Assembly: GCF_022921095.1 (NCBI RefSeq)
Contig: NZ_CP095053.1
Span: 2,770,501-2,834,500 of the forward strand
Source of the DNA: Hymenobacter aerilatus
GTDB lineage: Bacteria > Bacteroidota > Bacteroidia > Cytophagales > Hymenobacteraceae
Reading direction: 5' to 3'
Length of the DNA stretch: 64,000 bases
The position numbers and the translations under genes are program-made. The notes below the pieces were generated by a model. The model was not told the origin of the DNA. It did no database searches and saw nothing but the letters and a program-made list of their open reading frames with translations. Below, in pieces: positions 42,016 through 50,335 of the stretch (within the stretch, counting starts at the first letter, position 1; each line of letters starts with the position of its first letter).

Positions 42016-43137
42016 ATGCCACGTCTCACTACTTTTTCTATGCGCTATCTATTTCCGGGCCTGCTGCTGGCAGCCAGCCTCGCGGCCTGCTCGGAGCATA
42101 CACCCGACGCGCCCACGGCTACCACCGAGCCAGCTACTTCCGTCGTTTCCGACTCGCTGCTGGCGCGCATCACGCTGGATACCGTGCAGCAGCGGCCCGT
42201 GATTAACGAGCTGAAGCTGACCGCCAAAATTGCTTACGACGAGTCGCGGGTGAACAAGGTGTTTCCGCTGGTGGGCGGCATCGTGACGAAGGTGAACGTG
42301 ACGCTGGGGCAGTACGTGAAGGCCGGGCAGGTGCTGGCCGAAATCGAAAGCACCGACATTGCCAACTTCCGCTCCGAGTCGACCACGGCTACGGTGGAGC
42401 TGGCCAAGACCCGACAGGAGCTGGCTTCTACCAAGGAGCTGTATGAGGACGGCCTGGCCTCGGCCCGCGAGTACCAGCTGGCCCAGCAGGAAGTGCGCCG
42501 TGCACAGGCCGAGGTGCAGAAAAACCGGCAGATAGGGGCCATCTACGGCACCCAGCAGGGCGGCGCGGCCCGCTACCTGGTGAAGGCCCCGGCGGCGGGC
42601 TTCGTGGTGGAAAAAACCGTGAACCCGCGCACCCAGCTGCGCTCCGATAACGACCAGACCATGTTCGTTATATCGGACCTGAACACGGTGTGGGCGCTGG
42701 CCAGCGTGTACGAAGACGACATTGCCCGCGTGCGCCCCGGCACCCCCGCCGTGGTGAAAACCCTGGCCTACCCCGATGAACCTGCGGAGGGCAAAATCGA
42801 CCCGGCCTTCAGCGCCCTCGACCCCGACAGCCGGGTGCTAACCGTGCGCGTGCCGCTGCAAAACCCCGGCAATAAGCTCAAGCCCGAGATGTTCGCTACC
42901 GTTACCGTGGCCTCGCCCACAGGGGCCAGCAAGCTGAGCGTGCCCACCTCGGCGCTGGTGTTTGAGCGCAGCCGCAGCTACGTGCTCGTGTTCAAGGACC
43001 GGAACAACATCGAAACCCGCAACGTGGAAACGGCCGGCACGGCCGGCGGCCACACCTACCTCAATGGCGGCGTAGAGCCCGGCGAACGAGTCGTGTCGCG
43101 CAACGCGCTGCTGCTCTATCATACCCTGAATCAATAG
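42016..43137 (+). CDS. RND efflux periplasmic adaptor lipoprotein, CzcB/CusB-like
   Basis: A 373-residue membrane-fusion protein. The lipoprotein signal LLLAASLAAC is reached from ATG 42016 or from ATG 42040 (MRYLFPG). Domains: barrel/lipoyl part with FPLVGGIVTKVNVTLGQYVK followed by AGQVLAEIES, a helical hairpin (TTATVELAKTRQELASTKEL), returning lipoyl strand LVKAPAAGFVVEKTVNPRTQ, then beta-barrel with LNTVWALASVYEDDIARV. It links the inner-membrane pump to the outer-membrane tunnel. There is no His-rich or Met-rich N-terminal metal patch to identify the metal. Confidence 0.87.
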   Translation: MPRLTTFSMRYLFPGLLLAASLAACSEHTPDAPTATTEPATSVVSDSLLARITLDTVQQRPVINELKLTAKIAYDESRVNKVFPLVGGIVTKVNVTLGQYVKAGQVLAEIESTDIANFRSESTTATVELAKTRQELASTKELYEDGLASAREYQLAQQEVRRAQAEVQKNRQIGAIYGTQQGGAARYLVKAPAAGFVVEKTVNPRTQLRSDNDQTMFVISDLNTVWALASVYEDDIARVRPGTPAVVKTLAYPDEPAEGKIDPAFSALDPDSRVLTVRVPLQNPGNKLKPEMFATVTVASPTGASKLSVPTSALVFERSRSYVLVFKDRNNIETRNVETAGTAGGHTYLNGGVEPGERVVSRNALLLYHTLNQ

Positions 43138-43163
43138 TGAAGCAACTGCTAGCAGAAGCTAGG

Positions 43164-43290
43164 AGCTAGTTCCCCGCCTCAGATGAGGAGGGGGTAGGGG
43201 TGGTTGAATTGACGTGAGGACGATGACTAGCTCTACTTCTACCCTTTCAACCACCCCTACCCCCTCCTCATCTGAGGCGGGGAACTAGCT
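43164..43290. repeat. Perfect inverted repeat inside the efflux operon
   Basis: Arms of 45 bases (43164-43208 and 43246-43290), AGCTAGTTCCCCGCCTCAGA outermost, are exactly complementary around a 37-base spacer. It lies between the adaptor gene and the pump gene, so the mRNA would carry a very stable hairpin there. The arms also contain the GGGTAGGGG motif. Confidence 0.92.
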
Positions 43291-43338
43291 CTAGCTGCAC
43301 GCGACGCTAGTCACAGCCGCTCATAGCATCTAATTCCT

Positions 43339-46300
43339 ATGCATAAATTCATCCAAGGCATCCTGGGGTTTTCGCTCCGGAACCGCTACTTTATTTTCTT
43401 CTGCACGGCCTTAGTGGTGGTGGCGGGGCTGTATAGCTACCGCCGCACGCCTATTGATGCCTTCCCCGACGTCACCAACACCCAGGTCACCATCATCACG
43501 CAGTGGCCCGGGCGCTCGGCCGAGGAAATCGAGAAGTTCATTACGCTACCTATTGAGGTGGCCCTGAACCCGGCCCAGAAGAAAACCAATATCCGTTCGA
43601 CTACGCTCTTCGGTTTGTCGGTGGTGAAGGTGGTGTTCGACGACGACGTGGACGACGCCTTTGCCCGCGTGCAAGTCAACAACCTGCTACCCTCCGCCGA
43701 GCTGCCCGAAGGGGTAGACCCCGAGGTGGAGCCGCCCTACGGCCCCACCGGCGAGATTTTCCGCTACACGCTGGAAAGCGAGAAGTACGACGTGCGCGAG
43801 CTGAAAACCATTCAGGACTGGGTGATTGACCGCCGCATCAAGGCCGTGCCCGGCGTGGCCGACGTGAACAGCTTCGGCGGCGAGGTGAAGAGCTACGAAA
43901 TCAGCATCAATCCGCGCCGTTTGGCCGAGTACGACATTACGCCGCTCGACGTGTACGAGTCGGTGGCGCGCTCCAACATCAACGTAGGCGGCGACATCAT
44001 CGAGAAAAACGACGAGGCCTACGTAGTGCGCGGCATCGGCCTGCTGAGCACGATGGAGGACATCCGCACCATCATCATCAAGAACGTAAATGGCACGCCC
44101 ATTCTGGTGCGCAACGTGGCCGACGTGCGCGAGTCGGCCCTACCCCGCCTGGGCCAGGTAGGCCTGGATATGAACCCCGACGTGGTAGAGGGCATTGTGG
44201 TGATGCGCAAGGGCGAAAATCCCTCCGAGGTCATCACGCGCCTGAACGCCAAGGTGGCCGAGCTGAACGAGAAAGTGCTGCCGGCCGGTGTCAAAATCAA
44301 GACGTTCTACAACCGCGAAACGCTCATCGGCTTCGCTACCAGCACCGTGATGCACAACCTCGTGGAGGGCATCGTGCTCGTAACAATGGTCGTATTCCTG
44401 TTTATGGCCGACTGGCGCACCACGGTTATCGTGTCGGTGGTGATTCCGCTGGCCTTGCTGTTTGCCTTTATCTGCTTGCGGCTCAAGGGCATGTCGGCTA
44501 ACCTGCTGAGTATGGGCGCCATCGACTTCGGTATCATCGTGGATGGGGCCGTGGTGATGGTGGAGGGCATTTTCGTGGCCCTCGACCACCTAGCGCACAA
44601 GGTAGGGATGGACAAATTCAACCGCCTGGCCAAGTTGCGCCTCATCCGGAAGACAGGCGCCGAGATGGGCAAAACCATCTTTACGGCCAAGCTCATCATC
44701 ATCACCGCCCTCCTACCCATCTTCTCCTTTGAGAAGGTAGAGGGCAAGATGTTCTCGCCCCTGGCCTGGACGCTCGGCTTCGCCCTGCTCGGCGCCCTGA
44801 TTACCACGCTCACGCTGGTGCCGGTGCTGGCCAGCATGCTGCTCAAGAAGAACGTGCGGGAAAAGAACAACCCGTTCATCAACTTCGTGACGCGCAACAG
44901 CCTGCGCATTTTCCGGCGCGTGTACGCGAATAAGTTTATTAGCCTGAGCTTTGCGGCCATCTGGCTAGTGGTGGGCATTGGGGCGTTCCGGCTGCTGGGC
45001 ACCGAGTTCCTACCCCAGCTCGACGAAGGCTCGTTGTACGTGCGCGCTTCGCTGCCGATGAGCATTTCGCTGGAGAAATCGGTGGAGCTGACGCAGGATA
45101 TGCGCAAAACGCTGGGCTCGTTCCGGCAGGTAGAGAAAGTGCTCAGCCAAACCGGCCGCCCCAACGACGGCACCGACCCTACGGGCTTCTACAACGTGGA
45201 ATTCCATGTGGTAACCCGGCAGATTCCGGAGCTGAAAAAACCCGCCTACCGCGAGGCGCTCATTGATAGTATGCAGCACAAGCTGCACGCCATTCTGCCC
45301 ACGGTGGTGTTCAACTTCTCGCAACCCATTCAAGACAATGTGGAGGAGGCTGTGTCGGGCGTGAAGGGCTCGATTGCCGTGAAAATTTACGGCGACGACC
45401 TGCCCTTCCTCGACCAGAAAGCCGATAGCGTGTACGCCATTCTGAAAGGCGTGCGCGGCATCGAAGACCTGGGCGTGGTGCGCAACCTGGGCCAGCCCGA
45501 GCTGCACGTAGAGCTGGATGAGCAGCGCATGGCCCGCTACGGCGTGAGCAAGGCCGACGCTAACGCGGTAGTGGAAATGGCCATTGGCGGTAAGGAGGCT
45601 TCGCAGCTCTACGAGGGCGAACGGCGCTTCAGCATCCGGGTGCGCTACCAGCCTGAGTTCCGGAAAACCGAGGAGGAAATTGGCCGCCTGATGGTGCCTA
45701 CCCTCAACGGCTCCCAGATTCCGCTGCGCGAAATTGCCACCATCAACCTGCTTACCGGCCCCTCGCTCATCTTCCGCGACGACACCGAGCGGTTTATTGC
45801 CATCAAATTCTCGGTGCGTGGCCGCGACATGGGTTCCACCATCGAAGAGGCGCAGCAGAAAGTAAATGCGCGGGTGCCCCTACCCAAAGGCTTCATGTAT
45901 GCCTGGGCCGGCGACTTCGAAAACCAGCAGCGGGCCACCGAGCGCCTGGCCGTGGTGGTGCCCATCTCGCTGCTGCTGATCTTCTTTATCCTGTTCGTGC
46001 TTTTCGGCAATATGAAAGATGCCGGGCTAGTGCTGTTGAACGTGCCCTTCGCCATTACGGGCGGTATTGCGGCGCTGCTGCTCACGGGCACCAACTTCAG
46101 CATCTCGGCTGGTATCGGCTTCATTGCCCTGTTTGGTATCTGTATTCAGGACGGCGTGATTCTCATTACGGTGTTCAAGCAGAACATCCAGAAGAAGATG
46201 CAGCTCGACGAGGCCATTTATGACGGCGTGACTTCACGCATCCGGCCCGTGCTGATGACGGCCATGATGGCGGCCATCGGCTTGTTTCCGGCGGCCATTA

Positions 46301-46461
46301 GCACGGGCATCGGCTCGCAAACGCAGAAGCCGCTGGCCATCGTGGTTATCGGTGGGCTGGTGACGTCTACCATCCTCACGCTGTTCATCTTCCCGCTGAT
46401 TTTTGAGCGCACGCACCAGGGTTACCGCCGTCGGCAGGAAAAACTGGCCGCGGCGAACTAA
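43339..46461 (+). CDS. Heavy-metal RND efflux pump, CzcA-like
   Basis: A 1040-residue inner-membrane proton antiporter of the HME-RND family, with 12 membrane helices and two large periplasmic loops. The N-terminus FRNRYFIFFCTALVVVAGLY-like segment and FPDVTNTQVTIITQWPGRSA are family hallmarks. The TM4 charge motif reads DFGIIVDGAVVMVEG, the D-x5-D-x6-E pattern of Zn/Co/Cd/Ni pumps rather than the Cu/Ag CusA pattern. It exports divalent cations from periplasm or cytoplasm through the CzcBC partners. It follows the adaptor gene by 201 bases. Confidence 0.93.
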   Translation: MHKFIQGILGFSLRNRYFIFFCTALVVVAGLYSYRRTPIDAFPDVTNTQVTIITQWPGRSAEEIEKFITLPIEVALNPAQKKTNIRSTTLFGLSVVKVVFDDDVDDAFARVQVNNLLPSAELPEGVDPEVEPPYGPTGEIFRYTLESEKYDVRELKTIQDWVIDRRIKAVPGVADVNSFGGEVKSYEISINPRRLAEYDITPLDVYESVARSNINVGGDIIEKNDEAYVVRGIGLLSTMEDIRTIIIKNVNGTPILVRNVADVRESALPRLGQVGLDMNPDVVEGIVVMRKGENPSEVITRLNAKVAELNEKVLPAGVKIKTFYNRETLIGFATSTVMHNLVEGIVLVTMVVFLFMADWRTTVIVSVVIPLALLFAFICLRLKGMSANLLSMGAIDFGIIVDGAVVMVEGIFVALDHLAHKVGMDKFNRLAKLRLIRKTGAEMGKTIFTAKLIIITALLPIFSFEKVEGKMFSPLAWTLGFALLGALITTLTLVPVLASMLLKKNVREKNNPFINFVTRNSLRIFRRVYANKFISLSFAAIWLVVGIGAFRLLGTEFLPQLDEGSLYVRASLPMSISLEKSVELTQDMRKTLGSFRQVEKVLSQTGRPNDGTDPTGFYNVEFHVVTRQIPELKKPAYREALIDSMQHKLHAILPTVVFNFSQPIQDNVEEAVSGVKGSIAVKIYGDDLPFLDQKADSVYAILKGVRGIEDLGVVRNLGQPELHVELDEQRMARYGVSKADANAVVEMAIGGKEASQLYEGERRFSIRVRYQPEFRKTEEEIGRLMVPTLNGSQIPLREIATINLLTGPSLIFRDDTERFIAIKFSVRGRDMGSTIEEAQQKVNARVPLPKGFMYAWAGDFENQQRATERLAVVVPISLLLIFFILFVLFGNMKDAGLVLLNVPFAITGGIAALLLTGTNFSISAGIGFIALFGICIQDGVILITVFKQNIQKKMQLDEAIYDGVTSRIRPVLMTAMMAAIGLFPAAISTGIGSQTQKPLAIVVIGGLVTSTILTLFIFPLIFERTHQGYRRRQEKLAAAN

Positions 46462-46553
46462 CTGCATGCGTATACTTCCTGCGTGCGGTAAACGTAGTAC
46501 TTACTACCCCACAGCACTATTCCTGATCGACTCCTCCTAATCACCCAAAAACT

Positions 46554-46811
46554 ATGATTCTTGCTCCGTTTGCTTTCCTACCGCCCTCCTTGCAGCAGCA
46601 AGTGGCCGGCTCGCTGCGTGCCGAAGTAGATGCCCATACAAGCGCCACCGATGCAGCCATTGACTGGATAGAGCTGCTGAAAACTGTGAATCCGGTGTTG
46701 CGCTGGAGCCCTGCCAGCAATAGCCTAGAGCTATCCGACGACAGCCGGCAGCAGTTGCTGCACGTTGCCGTGCCTAGCTTGCCTATTTCCCGGGTTGCTT
46801 CGGAGAAATGA
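46554..46811 (+). CDS. Small protein of unknown function after the czc-like operon
   Basis: An 85-residue protein with codon use like the neighbours, starting at ATG 46554. It is mostly helical (PSLQQQVAGSLRAEVDAHTS, DAAIDWIELLKTV) with a short beta-like end. No signal peptide or metal-binding Cys/His cluster. It sits 92 bases after the pump gene and 45 bases before a strong terminator, so it may be the last gene of the efflux transcript. No family is recognised. Confidence 0.6.
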   Translation: MILAPFAFLPPSLQQQVAGSLRAEVDAHTSATDAAIDWIELLKTVNPVLRWSPASNSLELSDDSRQQLLHVAVPSLPISRVASEK

Positions 46812-47259
46812 GTTGGTAGCGAACCGGGCAAGCTCTGCTTTTGCCTTCTTTTGTACAGGCCTTGTGTGTTTGCTATAGGCAAACACACAAGGCCTGATTT
46901 GTTAACAAAGACACAACCACACCACAACGCTTTCGCGCAGAAGAAAGGACAAATTTGCGGGCTGAATCAGTTGGCTGTTGCAGCACACCGGCTTGCAGGC
47001 CTACTACAATTACCACCGCATTAGCCTTGGTTACCGGCGGCACGGGCACTGACAGTAGCGGCTGCATGCCCTGCTATTTCGCTACCCTACCTCCGAGTGC
47101 AGCGCCAACACAATCAACTACGAAGCTGCTTTAGAGCAACAGTTCGGTGGGAACGACGATATTAACGGCGTGATGTACTTGCTGAAGTAGTTGTATGGGA
47201 GCTATTAGTCCTTGTTCAACGAAAAGCCAGCAGCTAACAGCCAAGTTCGGCAGCCTCTC
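46812..47259. other. 448-base gap with terminator and possible gene relic
   Basis: Apart from the terminator at 46856-46896, the stretch 46966-47190 keeps one reading frame that looks protein-like (AYYNYHRISLGYRRHGH, then after two stops LFRYPTSECSANTINYEAAL and ending NGVMYLLK before TAG 47188). The two in-frame stops (TGA, TAG near 47050) argue for a decayed gene. No family is recognised. Confidence 0.3.
46856..46896 (+). terminator. Terminator of the efflux operon
   Basis: CAGGCCTTGTGTGTTTGC (46856-46873) pairs perfectly over 18 bases with its complement at 46879-46896, loop TATAG. A short T-rich tail (ATTTGTT) follows. Confidence 0.85.
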
Positions 47260-48366
47260 ATGCACCTAACCCGCTCCTTTCTTCCCCTACTCCTCAGCCT
47301 GGGCCTGACTGTTGCTGTCCACGCCCAAACACCCCAGCATCGCACCGAAAATGTGGTGCTGGTAACCCTGGACGGTATGCGCTGGCAGGAGGTATTTGGC
47401 GGGGCCGATACCAGCCTGTTTCGCCAAAGCAAGCACTACTACGCCAACCGCGCCGACCTGCAACAGCAGTTCGGGCAGGGCACGGCCGCCCAGCGCCGGC
47501 AGGTTCTCATGCCCTTTTTGTGGGGCACCGTGGCCAAGCAGGGCCAGCTTTACGGCAACCGCGAGGCCGGCAGCCAGGTGAACGTGACCAACAATCAGTG
47601 GTTTTCCTACCCCGGCTACAACGAAATCCTGACCGGCGCCGCCGACAACGCCCGCATTCACAGCAACAACCCACTACCCAACCCCAACGTGTCGGTGCTG
47701 GAGTGGCTTAGTCAGCAGTCGGCGTTTCGCGGCAAGGTAGCGGCGTTTGGCTCTTGGGACGTGTTTCCGGCCATTCTCAACGCCAAACGCAGCGGCCTGC
47801 CCGTGAATGCCGGCATGGACCCCGTGCCCGGTCCCGGCCTCTCGCCCCAAGAAGCGCTGCTGAATGAGATGCTGCCCGTCACACCTAGTCCCTTCGGCAC
47901 CGAGCGCCTCGACTCGTTCACTGACCAGTACGCCCTGGCCTACCTCAAGCGTAAGAAGCCGCGGGTGCTCTACATCGGCTTCGGCGACACTGATGAGTTT
48001 GCGCACGCCGGCGAGTACGGCGCCTACCTGCACGCCGCCCACTACACCGATGCGTTCTTGCGCCAGCTTTGGGCCTACCTGCAAACCGACCCGCAGTACC
48101 GCGGCAAAACCACCCTGCTCATCACCACCGACCACGGCCGCGGGGCCGCTGCCAACAGCAAATGGCGCGACCACGGCGCCGATGTGCCTGGCGCCGACCA
48201 GATCTGGCTGGCCGCCCTCGGCCCCGACACGCCCGCTACCGGCGAGGCTCGCACCGGCCAGCTCTACCAGAACCAGGTAGCCGCCACCCTGGCCCGCTTG
48301 CTGGGCCTCACCTACGCCCCTACCCCCGCCACCGGCAAGCCCGTAGGGGCCGTGACGGGGAAGTAG
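47260..48366 (+). CDS. Secreted alkaline-phosphatase-superfamily phosphodiesterase, paralogue 1
   Basis: A 368-residue protein with a signal peptide (LPLLLSLGLTVAVHAQ). Metal and nucleophile motifs of the superfamily are visible: VLVTLDGMRWQEVFGG, FSYPGYNEILTG (nucleophile region), IGFGDTDEFAHAGEY, LITTDHGRG and WRDHGADVPG. This fits type I phosphodiesterase/nucleotide pyrophosphatase or a sulfatase-like hydrolase; the substrate cannot be told. The stop codon lies within the following inverted repeat. Start ATG 47260 opens the signal peptide. The next gene is a paralogue. Confidence 0.75.
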   Translation: MHLTRSFLPLLLSLGLTVAVHAQTPQHRTENVVLVTLDGMRWQEVFGGADTSLFRQSKHYYANRADLQQQFGQGTAAQRRQVLMPFLWGTVAKQGQLYGNREAGSQVNVTNNQWFSYPGYNEILTGAADNARIHSNNPLPNPNVSVLEWLSQQSAFRGKVAAFGSWDVFPAILNAKRSGLPVNAGMDPVPGPGLSPQEALLNEMLPVTPSPFGTERLDSFTDQYALAYLKRKKPRVLYIGFGDTDEFAHAGEYGAYLHAAHYTDAFLRQLWAYLQTDPQYRGKTTLLITTDHGRGAAANSKWRDHGADVPGADQIWLAALGPDTPATGEARTGQLYQNQVAATLARLLGLTYAPTPATGKPVGAVTGK

Positions 48367-48472
48367 AAACACAATATGTTGTGTTTCGTCGTTGCTGACG
48401 TTTGCCTTTGCATAATTAACTAGCATCACTGCAAGTCGTTCAACGACAAGACACAACATATTGTGTCTCTAC
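48363..48472. repeat. Inverted repeat, ACACAATATGTTGTGT family
   Basis: GTAGAAACACAATATGTTGT (from 48363) faces its near complement ending at 48472, arms 32 bases with about three mismatches. Each arm holds an inner palindrome ACACAATATGTTGTGT. The left arm includes the stop codon of the preceding gene (TAG 48364-48366). Confidence 0.85.
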
Positions 48473-48514
48473 TGCCACTACCACTCCCCACAGCAGACCA
48501 TCATTGTCTGGCTC

Positions 48515-48538
48515 CCCCTCTCCTGTTGAGGAGAGGGG
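48515..48538. repeat. CCCTCTCC hairpin, single unit
   Basis: CCCCTCTCC (48515-48523) and GGAGAGGGG (48530-48538) form a compact hairpin; the flank CCGGGGGTGAGG links it to the larger copies at 52077-52198. It ends about 45 bases before the next start codon. Confidence 0.75.
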
Positions 48539-48583
48539 CCGGGGGTGAGGCGCCCCGCCAGCATGACTTTCACCAGCACCCGC

Positions 48584-49849
48584 ATGAAATCCTACCCTTT
48601 TCTCTTCCTCGCCCTCCTGCTGACCTACGTGGCGCCCGCGCAGCAGCGCGCCCGCAAGGTGGTGTTCATCATTGCCGACGGCATTCCGGCCGATGTTCTT
48701 GAAAAAGCGCCCACGCCCAACATTCGCAAGCTGATAGCGGCCGGCACCTACCTGCGTGCCCACGTGGGCGGCGACCAGGGCACCTACACCGAAACGCCAA
48801 CCATCTCGGCGCCTGGCTACAACGACCTGCTCACCGGCACCTGGGGCTACAAGCACAACGTGTGGGACAACGACATTAAAGCGCCCAACTATCAGTATAA
48901 AACCATTTTCCGCCTGCTGAAAGACCAGCGCCCTACCAGTAAAACCGCCGTCTTCTCTACCTGGCTCGACAACCGCACCAAGCTGCTCGGCGACGGCCTG
49001 GCCGCCACCGGCAACCTGCACCTCGACTACCACGCCGACGGCTACGAGCTGGACACCGTCGCCTACCCTCACGACAAGCAGAGCCAGTACATTCACGCCA
49101 TTGATGAGCGGGTGGTGCAGGAAGCCACGAAAACGCTGGCCATCAACGCACCCGACCTCTCCTGGGTGTACCTGGAGTATACCGACGACATGGGCCACCG
49201 CCACGGCGACAGTCCTGAGCAGCAACAGGCTATTGCCTACCTCGACGCGCAAGTGGGCCGCCTCTGGGAAGCCGTGCAGACCCGCCAGCAACAGCACAAG
49301 GAAGACTGGCTGCTGGTGCTCACCACCGACCACGGCCGCGACCCGAACACTGGCCGCCACCACGGCGGCCAATCGGCGCGGGAGCGGGCTACTTGGATGG
49401 TACTCAGCACGAAGGATGTGAATACTTACGCCCGCCAGCAGCAGCCGGTAGGTATTGTGGATATTCTGCCAACTGTCGCCCGCTACCTGCGGCTTTCCCT
49501 ACCCCAAGCCGCGCAGCGAGAGCTAGACGGTGTGCCGCTCCTCGGCTCCGTGTCGCTGGCCCAGCCGCAGGTGCAGGCCGCTGGCGACAGTCTGCGCATC
49601 ACGTGGAAAGCCCTAGGGGCAAAAGCGGAAAAAGTGAAGGTATGGCTTACCCCCACCAACAACTTCCAGACCGGCGGGCAAGATGCCTACACCCTGCTGG
49701 GCACCGCGCCGCTAGGGCAGCAGTCCTTGCTTGTCAGCCGGAAGCAATACCCCAGCGAGTTCTACAAGATAGTGCTTGAAGGCAAGCACAACACCGTGAA
49801 CCGCTGGCTAACCAACGAGAAGCCCGGCCCAAAGGCGCAGAAGAAGTAG
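48584..49849 (+). CDS. Secreted alkaline-phosphatase-superfamily phosphodiesterase, paralogue 2
   Basis: A 421-residue protein with a signal peptide (YPFLFLALLLTYVAPAQQ). Motifs parallel the previous gene: VVFIIADGIPADVLEK, ISAPGYNDLLTGTWG, YLEYTDDMGHRHGD, VLTTDHGRDPN and RHHGGQSARERATW. The C-terminal 110 residues form an extra beta-sandwich (VSLAQPQVQAAGDSLRITWK) absent from paralogue 1. Predicted to cleave phosphodiesters or phosphate esters outside the cytoplasm. Start ATG 48584; ATG 48563 is also in frame but lies ahead of the signal peptide. Confidence 0.75.
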   Translation: MKSYPFLFLALLLTYVAPAQQRARKVVFIIADGIPADVLEKAPTPNIRKLIAAGTYLRAHVGGDQGTYTETPTISAPGYNDLLTGTWGYKHNVWDNDIKAPNYQYKTIFRLLKDQRPTSKTAVFSTWLDNRTKLLGDGLAATGNLHLDYHADGYELDTVAYPHDKQSQYIHAIDERVVQEATKTLAINAPDLSWVYLEYTDDMGHRHGDSPEQQQAIAYLDAQVGRLWEAVQTRQQQHKEDWLLVLTTDHGRDPNTGRHHGGQSARERATWMVLSTKDVNTYARQQQPVGIVDILPTVARYLRLSLPQAAQRELDGVPLLGSVSLAQPQVQAAGDSLRITWKALGAKAEKVKVWLTPTNNFQTGGQDAYTLLGTAPLGQQSLLVSRKQYPSEFYKIVLEGKHNTVNRWLTNEKPGPKAQKK

Positions 49850-50087
49850 ACGTTTGCTGCTTGCGCCGCTTAGTTCATAAGGCAGCTACTGTAGTGGCTC
49901 GGCAATACCCCTCTCAACCTCACCCAGGTGTCCATGCCATTCATTACTCCTAAGCTACCAGCGCATCCTGGCCCTACTCAACTGGCGCACGCAGCGTATC
50001 TGAAATAGCTACTTATATACAAAGTCAGCAGAAATAGTCCAGCGCGCCCCCGATCTGCGCATTCACCTAATCACAAACATTGGAGAC

Positions 50088-50116
50088 AAGGCCATGCCTA
50101 TGGCCTGGATTTTTTG
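50088..50116 (+). terminator. Intrinsic terminator in the 49.9-50.3 kb gap
   Basis: AGGCCAT (50089-50095) pairs with ATGGCCT (50100-50106), loop GCCT, followed by GGATTTTTTG. A likely end for the phosphodiesterase transcript, though 240 bases past its stop. Confidence 0.75.
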
Positions 50117-50247
50117 CCGGTACCACGCAGCACAGCTGTGGCAAGTGTAGTTGAACGAAATCAAGCGTGCGACCAGAAAATATAACAATTCCGTAAAGGC
50201 TGGCACATACCTAAGTAATCCTGAAAGAAGAAGTTTGAGGTAGCTCC

Positions 50248-50320
50248 AAGCAGCTGCTCGCCAATGGGATACCCAGCGTCGCTGAGCGTCCTGCCGGGCG
50301 AGCAGCTGCTTCATTTTTTT
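50248..50320 (+). terminator. Terminator-like hairpin directly upstream of olsF start
   Basis: AAGCAGCTGCTCGCC (50248-50262) pairs perfectly over 15 bases with GGCGAGCAGCTGCTT (50297-50311), then CATTTTTTT. It ends 16 bases before ATG 50336, the place for an attenuator in the leader of the lipid gene. Confidence 0.6.
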
Positions 50321-50335
50321 CACGGATTTGTGTTG

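Larger units (their letters stand above)
49850..50335. other. 486-base gap between phosphodiesterase and olsF
   Basis: It holds two terminator-like hairpins (see 50088-50116 and 50248-50320) and otherwise nothing that I can call a gene. An open frame on the minus strand at 50063-50323 coincides with both hairpins and has no recognisable motif. Confidence 0.4.

Noticed and set aside
39032..46461. Naming the efflux system as a copper/silver (Cus) system
   Set aside because: The pump TM4 reads DFGIIVDGAVVMVEG, typical of Zn/Co/Cd/Ni pumps, so Cu/Ag was not adopted; the exact metal remains open.
50063..50323. An 86-codon frame on the minus strand
   Set aside because: It spans two terminator-like hairpins, is rich in unusual codons, and has no motif or ribosome-binding context.
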